From Frankia alni ACN14a (lineage in GTDB: Bacteria > Actinomycetota > Actinomycetes > Frankiales > Frankiaceae): 64,000 bases of DNA. The stretch's first letter is position 1, and every line of letters starts with the position of its first letter. The DNA is taken from positions 1,172,962-1,236,961 of the forward strand of contig NC_008278.1 in the NCBI RefSeq assembly GCF_000058485.1, given 5' to 3'. Below, one piece after another: positions 9,016 through 17,990 of this stretch. A program made the position numbers and the translations under genes. The notes beneath the pieces were generated by a model, which made no database searches, had not been told where the DNA came from, and saw only the letters and a program-made list of their open reading frames with translations.

Positions 9016-10383
9016 GTGACGAGGCTCTTCGGCACCGACGGCGTCCGGGGCGTGGCGAACGTCAACCTCACCGCGGAGCAGGCGCTGTCCCTGGCCTCCG
9101 CGGCCGTGGAGCTGCTGGGCGCGCCGGGCCGCTCTGCCGGGCCGGCGCAGCGGCCTCGCCCGCTCGTGGTCGTCGGCCGGGACACCCGTCCGTCCGGTGA
9201 GTTCCTCGAGGCCGCGGTCGTCGCCGGCCTGGCCGCCTCAGGTGCCGACGTCGCCCGCATCGGCGTCGCTCCGACCCCGGCCGTGGCGCACGCGGTCGCC
9301 GCCAGCGACGCGACCTTCGGCGTGATGCTCTCCGCCAGCCACAACCCGATGCCGGACAACGGCATCAAGGTGTTCGCCGCCGGCGGTCTCAAACTCCCCG
9401 ACGAGGTCGAGGACGCCATCGAGCGGCGGATGGCGCAACCACCCGGCCCCCGACCCGTCGGTGCCGACGTCGGGCGGATCCGGGACGAACCAGGGCTTCT
9501 CGACCGCTACGCGGACCACCTGCTCGCCGCCCTTCCGGTGCGGCTCGACAACCTGCGGGTCGTCGTCGACTGCGCCCAGGGCGCGGCCTCGGCGCTCGCG
9601 CCGCGGGTACTGCGCGCCGCCGGCGCGGACGTCATCGCGCTGCACGCCGACGGCGACGGCGCGGCGATCAACGACGGCAGCGGCGTCACCCATCTGGACA
9701 GCCTGCGGGCGGCGGTTGTCGACCAGGCCGCCGATGTCGGCATCGCCCACGACGGCGACGCGGACCGCTGCCTCGCGGTGGACGCCGCCGGCGAGATCGT
9801 CGACGGCGACCAGATCCTCGCCATCTGCGCGCTCGCCCTGGCCGAGCGCGGCGAACTGGCCGACGACACGGTCGTCGTCACCGTGATGTCGAACCTGGGC
9901 TTCCACCACGCGATGCGCGAGGCGGGGATCACCGTCGTGACCACGCCCGTCGGCGACCGGTACGTGGTGGAGGCGATGCGCGCCGGCGGCTACGTGCTCG
10001 GCGGCGAGCAGAGCGGGCACGTCGTCTTCCTCGACCACGCCACCACCGGCGACGGGCTGCTGACGGCGCTGCGGCTGCTCGGCCGCGTCGCCGAGACCGG
10101 CCAGCCCCTCGGCGAGCTCGCCAAGGCCATGACCCGATTGCCGCAGGTGCTCGTCAACGTGCGCGGCGTCGATCGCACCCGGGTGGACACCTCACCGCAG
10201 CTGCGGGCGGCCGTCGCCGCGGCGGAGGCCGAGCTCGGCGACGGCGGCCGGGTGCTGCTTCGGCCCTCGGGAACCGAGCCGCTGGTCCGCGTCATGGTGG
10301 AGGCGGAGACCGACGCCGTCGCGCGGGACACCGCCCAGCGCCTCGCGGCCGTCGTCCGCGCCGCGCTGCCGGCGCCCCGCTGA
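9016..10383 (+). CDS. glmM: Phosphoglucosamine mutase
   Basis: The product (455 residues) interconverts glucosamine-6-phosphate and glucosamine-1-phosphate on the way to UDP-GlcNAc for peptidoglycan. The family signature starts at the N-terminus ([19 protein letters not shown]). The phosphoserine loop is [13 protein letters not shown] (catalytic Ser108), the metal loop is AHDGDADRC, and the sugar and phosphate loops are [10 protein letters not shown] and [13 protein letters not shown]. The GTG at 9016 is chosen because the family begins right there and GGGAGA precedes it. It is followed by glmS 103 bp downstream, the previous step of the same pathway. Confidence 0.97.
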   Translation: MTRLFGTDGVRGVANVNLTAEQALSLASAAVELLGAPGRSAGPAQRPRPLVVVGRDTRPSGEFLEAAVVAGLAASGADVARIGVAPTPAVAHAVAASDATFGVMLSASHNPMPDNGIKVFAAGGLKLPDEVEDAIERRMAQPPGPRPVGADVGRIRDEPGLLDRYADHLLAALPVRLDNLRVVVDCAQGAASALAPRVLRAAGADVIALHADGDGAAINDGSGVTHLDSLRAAVVDQAADVGIAHDGDADRCLAVDAAGEIVDGDQILAICALALAERGELADDTVVVTVMSNLGFHHAMREAGITVVTTPVGDRYVVEAMRAGGYVLGGEQSGHVVFLDHATTGDGLLTALRLLGRVAETGQPLGELAKAMTRLPQVLVNVRGVDRTRVDTSPQLRAAVAAAEAELGDGGRVLLRPSGTEPLVRVMVEAETDAVARDTAQRLAAVVRAALPAPR

Positions 10384-10389
10384 GTCCGC

Positions 10390-10411
10390 CCTCGCCAACC
10401 CGCCGGCGAGG
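10390..10411 (+). terminator. Weak hairpin between glmM and glmS
   Basis: A 7-bp perfect stem (10390-10396 with 10405-10411) and an 8-base loop lie just after the glmM stop. It may end some glmM transcripts. No T-run. Confidence 0.3.
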
Positions 10412-10486
10412 CCACGCCAGGACAACTCACCCGGTGTTCGGCCGGCCAGGTCCGCCCGCCCGGGGAACCTGCGTACGCTGAGTCGC

Positions 10487-12472
10487 ATGTGCGGGATCAT
10501 CGGGTACGTCGGTGACCAGTCGGCCCTGGACGTCGCGTTGAACGGCCTGCGGCGCCTGGAGTACCGCGGCTATGACTCCTCCGGCGTCGCGGTCGTCGGC
10601 GCCGGGGCCCTGCGGACGGCGCGGCGGGCCGGCAAGCTCGCCAACCTGGAGAAGCTGCTGGCCGAGAGCGCGGCGGCGGATCCGATGCCCGGGACGACCG
10701 GGATGGGGCACACCCGGTGGGCCACCCACGGCGGCCCGACCGACGCCAACGCCCATCCCCACACCGACTGCACCGGCGCGATCGCCGTCATCCACAACGG
10801 CATCATCGAGAACTTCGCCGCGCTGCGCGCCGAGTTGGAGGCGATCGGGCACGAGCTCGCCAGCGAGACGGACACCGAGGTCGTCGCCCACCTGCTGGAA
10901 GTCGAGCTGGGCAACGCCGCCGCCGCGCCGGCGGCGGCGATCCCGGAGGACGTCACCCCCCGGCCGACCCGCCCCGGCACGGCTCCCGCGTCCGCGTCCG
11001 TGCCCGGCTCGGGCGAGCCGGTCGGCCGCGTCGCGGAACCGGGGACGCACCCGTTGACCGTGGCGTTGCAGCGCGTCTGCCGCCGGCTGGAGGGTGCCTT
11101 CACCCTCGTCGTGCTGCACCGCGACTTTCCCGAGGTGGTCGTCGGCGCCCGGCGCAACAGCCCCCTGGTCGTCGGGCTGGGCACGGGGGAGACCTTCCTC
11201 GCCAGCGACGTCTCGGCGTTCATCGCCCACACCCGCGAGGCGCTGGAGATCGGCCAGGACCAGGTGGTCGAGGCCCGCCGGGACGGCGTCACCGTGACCG
11301 ACTTCGCCGGGGAGGTCGTCGAGGGGCGCCACTACCACGTCGACTGGGACGCGGGCGCCGCGGAGAAGGGCGGCTACCCGTACTTCATGCTCAAGGAGAT
11401 CAACGAGCAGCCGACCGCGCTCGCCGACACCCTGCGGGGTCGGCTGTCCGCCGACGGCGCGATCGTCCTCGACGAGGAGCGGCTGTCCGCCCAGGACTTC
11501 CGGGACGTCGACAAGGTCTTCATCGTGGCCTGCGGGACGGCCTACCATGCCGGACTGATCGCGAAGTACGCCGTCGAGCACTGGACGCGCCTGCCCTGCG
11601 AGGTCGAGATGGCCTCGGAGTTCCGCTACCGGGATCCCGTGCTGGACCGCTCCACCCTCGTCATCGCGATCAGCCAGAGCGGCGAGACGCTGGACACGCT
11701 GATGGCCGTCAAGCACGCACGGGAGCAGAAGGCCCGGGTGCTGGCGATCTGCAACACGAACGGGTCGACGATCCCCCGGGAGTCCGACGCGGTGCTGTAC
11801 ACGCGCTGCGGGCCCGAGGTCGGCGTCGCCTCGACCAAGACCTTTCTCGGCCAGGTCGCGGCCTGCCTGCTCGTCGGTCTGTACCTGGCGCAGGTGCGGG
11901 GCGTGCTCTACGGCGACGAGGTCGCCGCCTACGTCGAGCGGCTGCAGCGGATGCCCGACCTGGTGGAGCGGACGCTGGGCCGGCTCGAACCGATCCGCGA
12001 GCTCGCCCGCAGCCTGGCCGACGCCAAGGCCGTGCTCTTCCTCGGCCGCCACGTGGGCTACCCGGTGGCGCTGGAGGGGGCCCTCAAGCTCAAGGAACTC
12101 GCCTACATGCACGCCGAGGGGTTCCCGGCGGGCGAGCTCAAGCACGGGCCGATTGCGCTCATCGAACCGGGCCTGCCCGTGATCGTCGTCGTACCGTCAC
12201 CGCGCGGGCGCGCGCACCTGCACGGAAAGATCGTTTCCAACATTCAGGAGGTCCGGGCGCGGGGCGCGCGGACCATCGTGATCGCCGAGGACGGCGACGT
12301 CGCGGTGGAGCCCTACGCCGACCATCTCATCCGGGTACCGGCGACGTCGTCCCTGTTCGCGCCCCTGGTGACGACCCTGCCGCTGCAGGTGTTCGCCTGC
12401 GAGCTCGCCCTCGCCCGCGGCCTCGACGTCGACCAGCCGCGCAACCTCGCGAAGTCCGTCACGGTGGAGTAG
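10487..12472 (+). CDS. glmS: Glutamine-fructose-6-phosphate aminotransferase (isomerising)
   Basis: This enzyme makes glucosamine-6-phosphate from fructose-6-phosphate and glutamine, the committed step to amino sugars. The N-terminal glutaminase starts MCGIIGYVGD with Cys2 as nucleophile after Met removal, and has LRRLEYRGYDSSGVA and MGHTRWATHG. Two SIS domains follow (VACGTAYHAGL, ISQSGETLDTLMA, GVASTKTFLGQ), and the C-terminus ends NLAKSVTVE. At 661 residues it is longer than the usual 610-625, because a Pro/Ala/Glu-rich insert of about 45 residues occupies roughly 142-188 inside the glutaminase domain. No glmS ribozyme was seen upstream. A terminator and the 92-bp array follow. Confidence 0.97.
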   Translation: MCGIIGYVGDQSALDVALNGLRRLEYRGYDSSGVAVVGAGALRTARRAGKLANLEKLLAESAAADPMPGTTGMGHTRWATHGGPTDANAHPHTDCTGAIAVIHNGIIENFAALRAELEAIGHELASETDTEVVAHLLEVELGNAAAAPAAAIPEDVTPRPTRPGTAPASASVPGSGEPVGRVAEPGTHPLTVALQRVCRRLEGAFTLVVLHRDFPEVVVGARRNSPLVVGLGTGETFLASDVSAFIAHTREALEIGQDQVVEARRDGVTVTDFAGEVVEGRHYHVDWDAGAAEKGGYPYFMLKEINEQPTALADTLRGRLSADGAIVLDEERLSAQDFRDVDKVFIVACGTAYHAGLIAKYAVEHWTRLPCEVEMASEFRYRDPVLDRSTLVIAISQSGETLDTLMAVKHAREQKARVLAICNTNGSTIPRESDAVLYTRCGPEVGVASTKTFLGQVAACLLVGLYLAQVRGVLYGDEVAAYVERLQRMPDLVERTLGRLEPIRELARSLADAKAVLFLGRHVGYPVALEGALKLKELAYMHAEGFPAGELKHGPIALIEPGLPVIVVVPSPRGRAHLHGKIVSNIQEVRARGARTIVIAEDGDVAVEPYADHLIRVPATSSLFAPLVTTLPLQVFACELALARGLDVDQPRNLAKSVTVE

Positions 12473-12478
12473 GCCATC

Positions 12479-12509
12479 CCCCGTGAGTCGCCTTCGGCGA
12501 CTCACGGGG
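12479..12509 (+). terminator. Terminator hairpin after glmS
   Basis: A perfect 14-bp stem (12479-12492 with 12496-12509) with a TTC loop lies 7 bases after the glmS stop. Its right arm is also the start of the first unit of the 92-bp tandem array, so the array looks seeded by this hairpin. Confidence 0.7.
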
Positions 12510-12892
12510 ACCCCTGGCCTCGGGGTGGTAGCCGGTTTCCGTCAGATCGCCTTTGGCGATCTTCCTGGGTTGGTCGGCGGGGCCTTCGGCGACTCACGGG
12601 GACCTCTGGCCTCGGGGTGGCAGCCGGTTTCCGTCAGATCGCCTTTGGCGATCTTCCTGGGTTGGTCGGCGGGGCCTTCGGCGACTCACGGGGACCCCTG
12701 GCCTCGGGGTGGCAGCCGGTTTCCGTCAGATCGCCTTTGGCGATCTTCCTGGGTTGGTCGGCGGGGCCTTCGGCGACTCACGGGGACCTCTGGCCTCGGG
12801 GTGGTAGCCGGTTTCCGTCAGATCGCCTTTGGCGATCTTCCTGGGTTGGTCGGCGGGGCCTTCGGCGATTCGCGGGGCCTCTGGCCTCGGGG
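12490..12892. repeat. 92-bp tandem repeat array between convergent genes
   Basis: The marker GACTCACGG begins at 12499, 12591, 12683 and 12775, and a diverged copy (GATTCGCGG) at 12867: an exact 92-bp period with four full units and one partial unit. Units differ at only a few positions. Each contains a small perfect hairpin (AGATCGCC, TTT, GGCGATCT; first copy 12544-12562) and the sequence GCCTTCGGCGACTCACGGGG. The array fills the whole space between glmS and the convergent SWIM gene, ending a few bases before the latter's stop. Because 92 is not a multiple of 3, a frame across it changes peptide in each unit, so it is not a repeat protein. Confidence 0.95.
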
Positions 12893-12898
12893 GCTGGG

Positions 12899-13474
12899 TC
12901 AGGGCGAGGGGGCGGCGCCGTGCTGGCGGCCGTGCCAGGCGACGGTGGCCTCCCAGAGCGCGTCGGCGACCGCCTCGTTGTCGTCCGCGGCGTCGAGCAG
13001 GGTCTCGACGAGCTCGGCGCGGGGGACACGGCTGAGGAACACCCGCATCGCGGCGTGCACCGGATCGTCGGTGAACAGCGAGCTCTCGCCGATGATCCCG
13101 CCGTTGTCCTCGTCGTCGTCGGCATCCTCGTCGTCGTCGGCGAGTCCCGCCGAGCCGGTGGCGACCAGGGCGACGGCGACCGCGTGGCGGCAGAACGAGC
13201 CGGTCGCCCCTTCGGGGCAGGTGCAGCCGGTGCGCGGCCCGTCGTCGGCGGCCTCCAGCCGGACCTCGTGCGGCCCGTCGTCGTCGACCGTGCCCGAGGC
13301 GTTGGTAGGCCGGATGCGCAGCTGCTCGACGCGGCCGAGCAGGGCCAGGTTCACCCCTTCGATGAACACGTCGGTACCCGCGCGCTGTGCGCAGGCACGT
13401 TCCTCGAAGGCTGCTTCGAGCGGGGTGACGGCGTCCCCGCCGTGCCCGTTCTCTCCGGACACAGAAATGATCAC
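12899..13474 (-). CDS. SWIM zinc-finger protein
   Basis: The product (191 residues) has the SWIM pattern Cys-X-Cys ... Cys-X-His in the middle (GCTCPEGATGSFCRHAVAVA), within a domain that binds nucleic acid or protein in actinobacterial SWIM proteins. An acidic linker follows (DDDEDADDDEDNGG). The C-terminal part (HAAMRVFLSRVPRAELVETL) is helical and typical of the family. The partner, often a Snf2-type helicase, is not seen next to it. It is divergent from the PadR gene and convergent with glmS across the 92-bp array. Function cannot be given beyond likely nucleic-acid or protein binding. Confidence 0.8.
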   Translation of the reverse strand: MIISVSGENGHGGDAVTPLEAAFEERACAQRAGTDVFIEGVNLALLGRVEQLRIRPTNASGTVDDDGPHEVRLEAADDGPRTGCTCPEGATGSFCRHAVAVALVATGSAGLADDDEDADDDEDNGGIIGESSLFTDDPVHAAMRVFLSRVPRAELVETLLDAADDNEAVADALWEATVAWHGRQHGAAPSP

Positions 13475-13552
13475 TGGTCAATCCTACGGAATGCGAGGGC
13501 GGATCGTACCGGCCAGGTCCCCGGCGTTACCAAGGCCGTCTTGTCAGACGTA

Positions 13553-13590
13553 GCATCGCGATATATCGTTAGCGTACGCGATAGCGAGCG
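13553..13590. promoter_or_regulatory. Candidate PadR operator
   Basis: Between the divergent SWIM and PadR genes, the AT-rich palindrome CGATATATCG (13559-13568) is followed by GCGTACGC (13572-13579) and a half-site CGATAGCG. PadR regulators commonly bind such ATAT-containing palindromes next to their own genes. Autoregulation is inferred. Confidence 0.5.
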
Positions 13591-13632
13591 GATGACCTCC
13601 GTTGGTCTTCCGTGGAGATGAAGGGCAAGATC

Positions 13633-14553
13633 ATGACATCGCAGGCGATTCCAGGCCCATGGGGACCCTGGGGCAAGTGGGGGCGCGCGGCGGGTTTCGA
13701 TCCCGCGCGGCTGTCGGAGTTCTTCGAGACGGTGGCCGGCTGGGCGGAGCGTGAGGCCGGCGGGTGCGGGACGAAGGAGTCGGCGGCTCGCGAGCGCACC
13801 AGCCGCACGGCGCGCGGCGGGCACGGCGGCGGGCGGCATGAGCACGGCGGACCCGGCGAGGGGCGGCCGCGCGGGCGCCGCGGCGGTGGCCCGGGCTGGC
13901 CGCCGTTCGGCGGCTTCCCCGGTCCCGGGTTCGGTCCCGGGTTCGGTCCGGGCTTCGGCGGGCCGGGTGGCTTCGGCCGTGGGCCGCGGGTGGGGCGCGG
14001 CGACGTCCGCGAGGCGTTGCTGGCCCTGCTCGCCGAGCAGCCCATGCACGGCTACCAGATGATCCGCGAGCTGGCCGAGCGCAGCGGTGGCACCTGGCGG
14101 CCGAGCCCCGGCTCGGTCTACCCGGTGCTGTCCCTGCTCGCCGACGAGGGGCTCGTGCGCGCGGAGGAGGCGGAGGGCAAGCGGGTCTTCCACCTCACCG
14201 ACCTCGGGCGGGCCCACGTCGAGTCCCGGGTGGGGCACCGCAAGCCGTGGGAGACCGCCGCGGCCAGCGCCGACGACGAGCTGACCAGCCTGCGCTCCCT
14301 GGCCTTCGCGGTGGGTGCCGCGGTGGTCCAGGTCGCCCAGGCCGGGGACGACGCGCAGATCGCCGCCGCCCGGTCCCTGCTCACCGAGACCCGCCGCAGC
14401 CTTTACCGCATCCTGGCCGGCGACGAAGGCGAGCCGGCGACCGCGGAGGGGGCCCACAGCGCCGGGCAGGCCGCCGCCGGGAACGACGCCGCCGCGCAGG
14501 ACGGTGACGGGACGGTGGACGGTCCCGCGTCGGGCTGGGATGCGAAGTCCTGA
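13633..14553 (+). CDS. PadR-family transcriptional regulator with Gly/Phe/Pro-rich N-terminus
   Basis: The product is 306 residues. The PadR winged helix lies at about residues 124-195 ([20 protein letters not shown], then [20 protein letters not shown] and [11 protein letters not shown]), followed by a helical dimerisation region. Residues 35-120 are unusual: His/Gly-rich ([12 protein letters not shown]), then Arg/Gly-rich, then [20 protein letters not shown]. Such stretches are seen in some actinobacterial PadR proteins and may mediate self-association. The ATG at 13633 is preferred over 13612 (GTG) and 13618 because GAAGGG lies 7 bases upstream. The ligand and the target, often a multidrug transporter, are not evident nearby. 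Confidence 0.85.
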   Translation: MTSQAIPGPWGPWGKWGRAAGFDPARLSEFFETVAGWAEREAGGCGTKESAARERTSRTARGGHGGGRHEHGGPGEGRPRGRRGGGPGWPPFGGFPGPGFGPGFGPGFGGPGGFGRGPRVGRGDVREALLALLAEQPMHGYQMIRELAERSGGTWRPSPGSVYPVLSLLADEGLVRAEEAEGKRVFHLTDLGRAHVESRVGHRKPWETAAASADDELTSLRSLAFAVGAAVVQVAQAGDDAQIAAARSLLTETRRSLYRILAGDEGEPATAEGAHSAGQAAAGNDAAAQDGDGTVDGPASGWDAKS

Positions 14554-14744
14554 CTCTGATCCCGGCCCCGGCCCTGGCCCTGGCCGGGGACTGTCGGGAC
14601 CGCGGCTCAGGATCCGCCGGCGGGCCACCCCTTCGGGCAGGGCGAGGCCCTGATTCGAGGGGGTGCGCCCGGCCGCGGCGCGATCGGCGCGGCGCGGCGC
14701 ACGGTCCACCGAGGGCCGCGGCACCGGTATGGGACGCTTGCGCG

Positions 14745-15101
14745 ATGGCGGTGGTCGGTGTCGGCGTCGACGTGGTGGACGTGGACCGTTTCGCCGCGAC
14801 GCTGTCCCGGACGCCGGGGATCGCGATGCGCCTGTTCACCCCGGCGGAGCGCGGTCTGGCCCGCCCGGAGCGGCTGGCCGCCCGGTTCGCGGCGAAGGAG
14901 GCCGTGGCGAAGGTGCTTGGGGCGCCGCCCGGGCTGGAATGGCACGACGCCGAGGTCGTCCTGGCCACGGGTGGGCGGCCGTCGCTGCGGATTCGCGGCA
15001 CCGTGGCCGCCGCGGCGCAGCGGCTCGACATCGCCTCCTGGCACCTGTCCCTCACCCACGACGGCGGGGTCGCCATCGCGATGGTCGTCGCCGAGAGCTG
15101 A
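14745..15101 (+). CDS. acpS: Holo-[acyl-carrier-protein] synthase
   Basis: This 118-residue enzyme transfers 4'-phosphopantetheine from CoA to a serine of acyl carrier protein. The family motifs are [12 protein letters not shown] at the N-terminus (magnesium-binding Asp) and [13 protein letters not shown] (the conserved Glu and Lys of the active site). [14 protein letters not shown] closes the fold. The ATG at 14745 puts the signature at the extreme N-terminus, as usual. It starts a same-strand series with the nnr fusion and alr, an arrangement common in Actinobacteria. Confidence 0.95.
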   Translation: MAVVGVGVDVVDVDRFAATLSRTPGIAMRLFTPAERGLARPERLAARFAAKEAVAKVLGAPPGLEWHDAEVVLATGGRPSLRIRGTVAAAAQRLDIASWHLSLTHDGGVAIAMVVAES

Positions 15102-15179
15102 CCGCCTTCCTACCGGCCAACTCTCCTGCTGACCGCCTTCCTGCGGCACCGGCCGCTCGGCGCGGGGCAGCATGGCGGC

Positions 15180-16787
15180 ATGCGGAACGCGCACACGGTC
15201 ACCCAGATCCGGGACGCCGAGGCAGTGCTGCTCGCCTGCCTGCCGCCCGGAGCCCTCATGCAACGCGCGGTGTACGGCCTGGTCGCCCATGTCGCCCGCC
15301 GCCTCGGCCACGTCTACGGCGCCCGGATCGTCGTGCTTGCCGGGGGCGGTGACAACGGCGGTGACGCCCTGTGGGCCGGCGCACGCCTGGCCGCGCGGGG
15401 CGCTCGGGTCGACGCCGTCGCACCCGGCCGCACCCATCCGGAGGGCAGCGCCGCCCTGCTCGCCGCCGGCGGCAGGCTGCACGGCCCCGCCTCGGAGCTC
15501 GACGACGAGACGCTGCGCGGACTGGTGGACCGCGCCGACCTCGTCCTGGACGGGTTGCTCGGCATCGGTGGCCGCGGCGGCCTGCGGGCGGACCACGCCC
15601 GGCTGGCGGCCCTCGCGCCGCCCGAGCGCACCGTGGCCGTCGACGTTCCCAGCGGCGTCGACGCGGACACCGGCGCCGTCACCGGACCCGCCGTGCGGGC
15701 CAGTGCCACCGTCACGTTCGGCACGCACAAACGCGGCCTGTGGCTGATGCCGGGCGCCGCCCACACCGGGCCGGTGGAGCTGGTCGACATCGGGCTGGCG
15801 CTGCCCGAACCCGACCTGCGGGCGCTCGACGACGCCGACGTCGCCGCCATGTTCCCGGTGCCGGGCCCGGAGTCGTCCAAGTACCGCCGGGGGGTCCTCG
15901 GCCTGGTCGCGGGCAGCGACGCCTATCCGGGTGCCGCCGTGCTCGCCGTCGGCGGTGCGCTGCGCGGCGGCGCCGGCTACCTGCGAGTCGTGACCGAGGG
16001 CCACGCCCTGACCGAGACGCCCGACGCCCACGCCCACGCCCACGATGACGGAGACGGAGACAGAGACAGAGCCGATGACGCCGGCGGTTCCGCGGTGGGT
16101 GTCGCCAGCCGGGCGGGGGAGTTCGTCCGGCTGGCGCACCCCGAGGCGGTGGTGACCGCCGTCCGGGCCGGGGACCGCGCGGCCATGCTCGCCGCCGGCC
16201 GGGTTCAGGCCTGGGCGATCGGCCCGGGACTGGACCCGGGGCCCGCGGTCCGGGAGCTGGTGGCCGGACTGCTCGGCACCGACCTTCCGGTCGTGGTCGA
16301 CGCGGGCGCGCTCGACCCGCTGGCGGAGATCCTCGCGGCGGATCCCGCGGCGCTGCGTGACCGGGGCGCGCCGGTTCTCCTCACCCCGCACGAGGGCGAG
16401 TTCGGCCGGCTCACAGCCGCCGCCCTGGGCTGGGATCCCGACCGCACGACGGCGGACCTCGCGGCGGACCGCCTCGCCACCGTCCGGCGGGCCGCCGCGG
16501 CGACGGGCGCGGTGATCCTGCTCAAGGGCACCCGTACCCTGATCGTCGAACCGGCCGGGGCGGCCTGGGTGAACACGACCGGTTCCGGCTGGCTGGGCAC
16601 CGCCGGCACGGGGGACGTCCTGACCGGGCTGATCGGCTCGCTGCTCGCCGCCGGGCTGCCCGCCGCCGGTGCCGGGGCGGTCGGCGCGTACCTGCACGGG
16701 CGCGCCGCCGAGCGGGCTGCCGCGCCGCTCGCCGCCGGCGACCTGCCCAACCTGCTGCCTCGGGTCATCGCGGAGCTGCTCGCGTAG
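15180..16787 (+). CDS. nnrD: Bifunctional NAD(P)HX epimerase / ADP-dependent NAD(P)HX dehydratase
   Basis: This 535-residue fusion repairs hydrated NADH and NADPH. Residues 1-215 are the YjeF_N epimerase (GGGDNGGDALWAGARLA and the later VAVDVPSGVDADTG). Residues 220-535 are the ribokinase-like dehydratase (LGLVAGSDAYPGAAVLAVGG, then LTPHEGEFGRL, LLKGTRTLIVEPAG and GTAGTGDVLTGLIG with the catalytic Asp). A low-complexity His/Asp-rich insert (DAHAHAHDDGDGDRDRADD) interrupts the dehydratase domain near residue 285. The two activities are fused in this way in many bacteria. It lies between acpS and alr; the gap to alr is about 50 bp. Confidence 0.95.
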   Translation: MRNAHTVTQIRDAEAVLLACLPPGALMQRAVYGLVAHVARRLGHVYGARIVVLAGGGDNGGDALWAGARLAARGARVDAVAPGRTHPEGSAALLAAGGRLHGPASELDDETLRGLVDRADLVLDGLLGIGGRGGLRADHARLAALAPPERTVAVDVPSGVDADTGAVTGPAVRASATVTFGTHKRGLWLMPGAAHTGPVELVDIGLALPEPDLRALDDADVAAMFPVPGPESSKYRRGVLGLVAGSDAYPGAAVLAVGGALRGGAGYLRVVTEGHALTETPDAHAHAHDDGDGDRDRADDAGGSAVGVASRAGEFVRLAHPEAVVTAVRAGDRAAMLAAGRVQAWAIGPGLDPGPAVRELVAGLLGTDLPVVVDAGALDPLAEILAADPAALRDRGAPVLLTPHEGEFGRLTAAALGWDPDRTTADLAADRLATVRRAAAATGAVILLKGTRTLIVEPAGAAWVNTTGSGWLGTAGTGDVLTGLIGSLLAAGLPAAGAGAVGAYLHGRAAERAAAPLAAGDLPNLLPRVIAELLA

Positions 16788-16835
16788 CCGGTCGGGGGCA
16801 CCCGGCGGGCGGTCACGGCGAGTAGCGTGGCGGCC

Positions 16836-17990
16836 ATGAGCGTGCAGGGGCCAGGGGCGTCCGCCAGCAGCGAACCCCGGACGTATGCCGCCGTCGAGCT
16901 CGACGCGGTCCGTGATTCGGTGGCCGCTCTCGCGGCCCGCGCCGGCGACGCCGCCACCATGGCCGTCGTGAAGGCCGACGGGTACGGCCACGGCATGATT
17001 CCCTGCGCCCGGGCTGCCCTGGACGCCGGGGCGAGCTGGCTGGGCACGGCCGTCCTCGAGGAGGCGCTCGCGCTGCGCGCGGCCGGGATCACCGCGCCCG
17101 TGCTGTGCTGGCTCGCGACGCCCGGTGAGCGTTTCGGCGAGGCGATCTCGGCCGGCATCGACGTGTCGGCCTCCGCGTCCTGGACCCTCACGGAGATCGC
17201 CGCGGCCGCGCGGCTGGCTGGCCGACCGGCCCGGGTGCACCTCAAGGCGGACACCGGCCTCGGCCGGGCGGGGGCGATGCCCGGCGACTGGCCGGGGTTG
17301 TGTGACCAGGCCGCGGCGCTGCAGGCCGAGGGCGTGATCGAGGCGTTCGGGGTGTGGAGCCACTTCGCGTTCGCCGACGCCCCCGGGCATGCGACGGTGC
17401 AGGCTCAGATCGGGGCGTTCCGGGACGCGGTCGACATCGCCGAGAAGGCTGGGCTGGCGCCGACCGTGCGGCATCTTGCGAACTCCGCGGCGACCCTGGT
17501 CAGCCCCGAGGCCCACTTCGACCTGGTGCGGCCCGGGGTGTCGGTCTACGGGCTCTCCCCGGGCCCGGAGGTCGGCCCGCCCGCGCGGTTCGGCCTTCGG
17601 CCGGCGATGTCGCTGGTCAGCCATGCCGCGCTGGTCAAGCGGGTGCCGGCCGGCACGGGCGTGTCCTATGCCCACCGCTACACCACGGCGCGGGAGACGA
17701 CGCTCGCCCTGGTACCGCTGGGCTACGCCGACGGCATCCCCCGGGCCGCCACGAACACCGGCGAGGTGCTGTTCGGCGGCCGCCGGCGGCGCATCGCCGG
17801 CACCGTCTGCATGGACCAGTTCGTCCTCGACGTCGGGGACGACGAGGTGGCCGCGGGCGACGAGGTGCGGCTGTTCGGCCCGGGCGACCTCGGCGAGCCG
17901 ACCGCGGACGACTGGGCCGTGGCGCTGGGCACCATCAACTACGAGATCGTGACCCGGATCGGCCAGCGCGTCCCGCGCGTCTACGTCTGA
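16836..17990 (+). CDS. alr: Alanine racemase
   Basis: This PLP enzyme converts L- to D-alanine for peptidoglycan. The PLP lysine lies in AVVKADGYGHGM (Lys46) and the second catalytic base is the Tyr of GVSYAHRYTT (about residue 278). Other family blocks are HLKADTGLGRAG, VWSHFAFAD, LVRPGVSVYGLSP and GTVCMDQFVLDVG. At 384 residues it is of normal length. The ATG at 16836 is preferred; a GTG three codons upstream is also in frame. Its stop abuts the stop of the next, convergent gene with no intergenic bases. Confidence 0.96.
   Translation: MSVQGPGASASSEPRTYAAVELDAVRDSVAALAARAGDAATMAVVKADGYGHGMIPCARAALDAGASWLGTAVLEEALALRAAGITAPVLCWLATPGERFGEAISAGIDVSASASWTLTEIAAAARLAGRPARVHLKADTGLGRAGAMPGDWPGLCDQAAALQAEGVIEAFGVWSHFAFADAPGHATVQAQIGAFRDAVDIAEKAGLAPTVRHLANSAATLVSPEAHFDLVRPGVSVYGLSPGPEVGPPARFGLRPAMSLVSHAALVKRVPAGTGVSYAHRYTTARETTLALVPLGYADGIPRAATNTGEVLFGGRRRRIAGTVCMDQFVLDVGDDEVAAGDEVRLFGPGDLGEPTADDWAVALGTINYEIVTRIGQRVPRVYV

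Noticed and set aside
10384-10486. glmS ribozyme upstream of glmS
   Set aside because: The 103-bp gap is too short and lacks the conserved core.
12490-12892. 92-bp array as a CRISPR array
   Set aside because: There is no alternation of repeats with unique spacers; the whole 92 bp repeats, and no cas gene is nearby.
12483-13621. Frames running through the 92-bp array into the SWIM gene
   Set aside because: The unit is not a multiple of three, so each copy is read differently, and the rest is antisense to the SWIM gene.
14607-17675. 1022-codon minus-strand frame opposite acpS, nnr and alr
   Set aside because: Lies wholly opposite three well-identified enzymes; no motifs.
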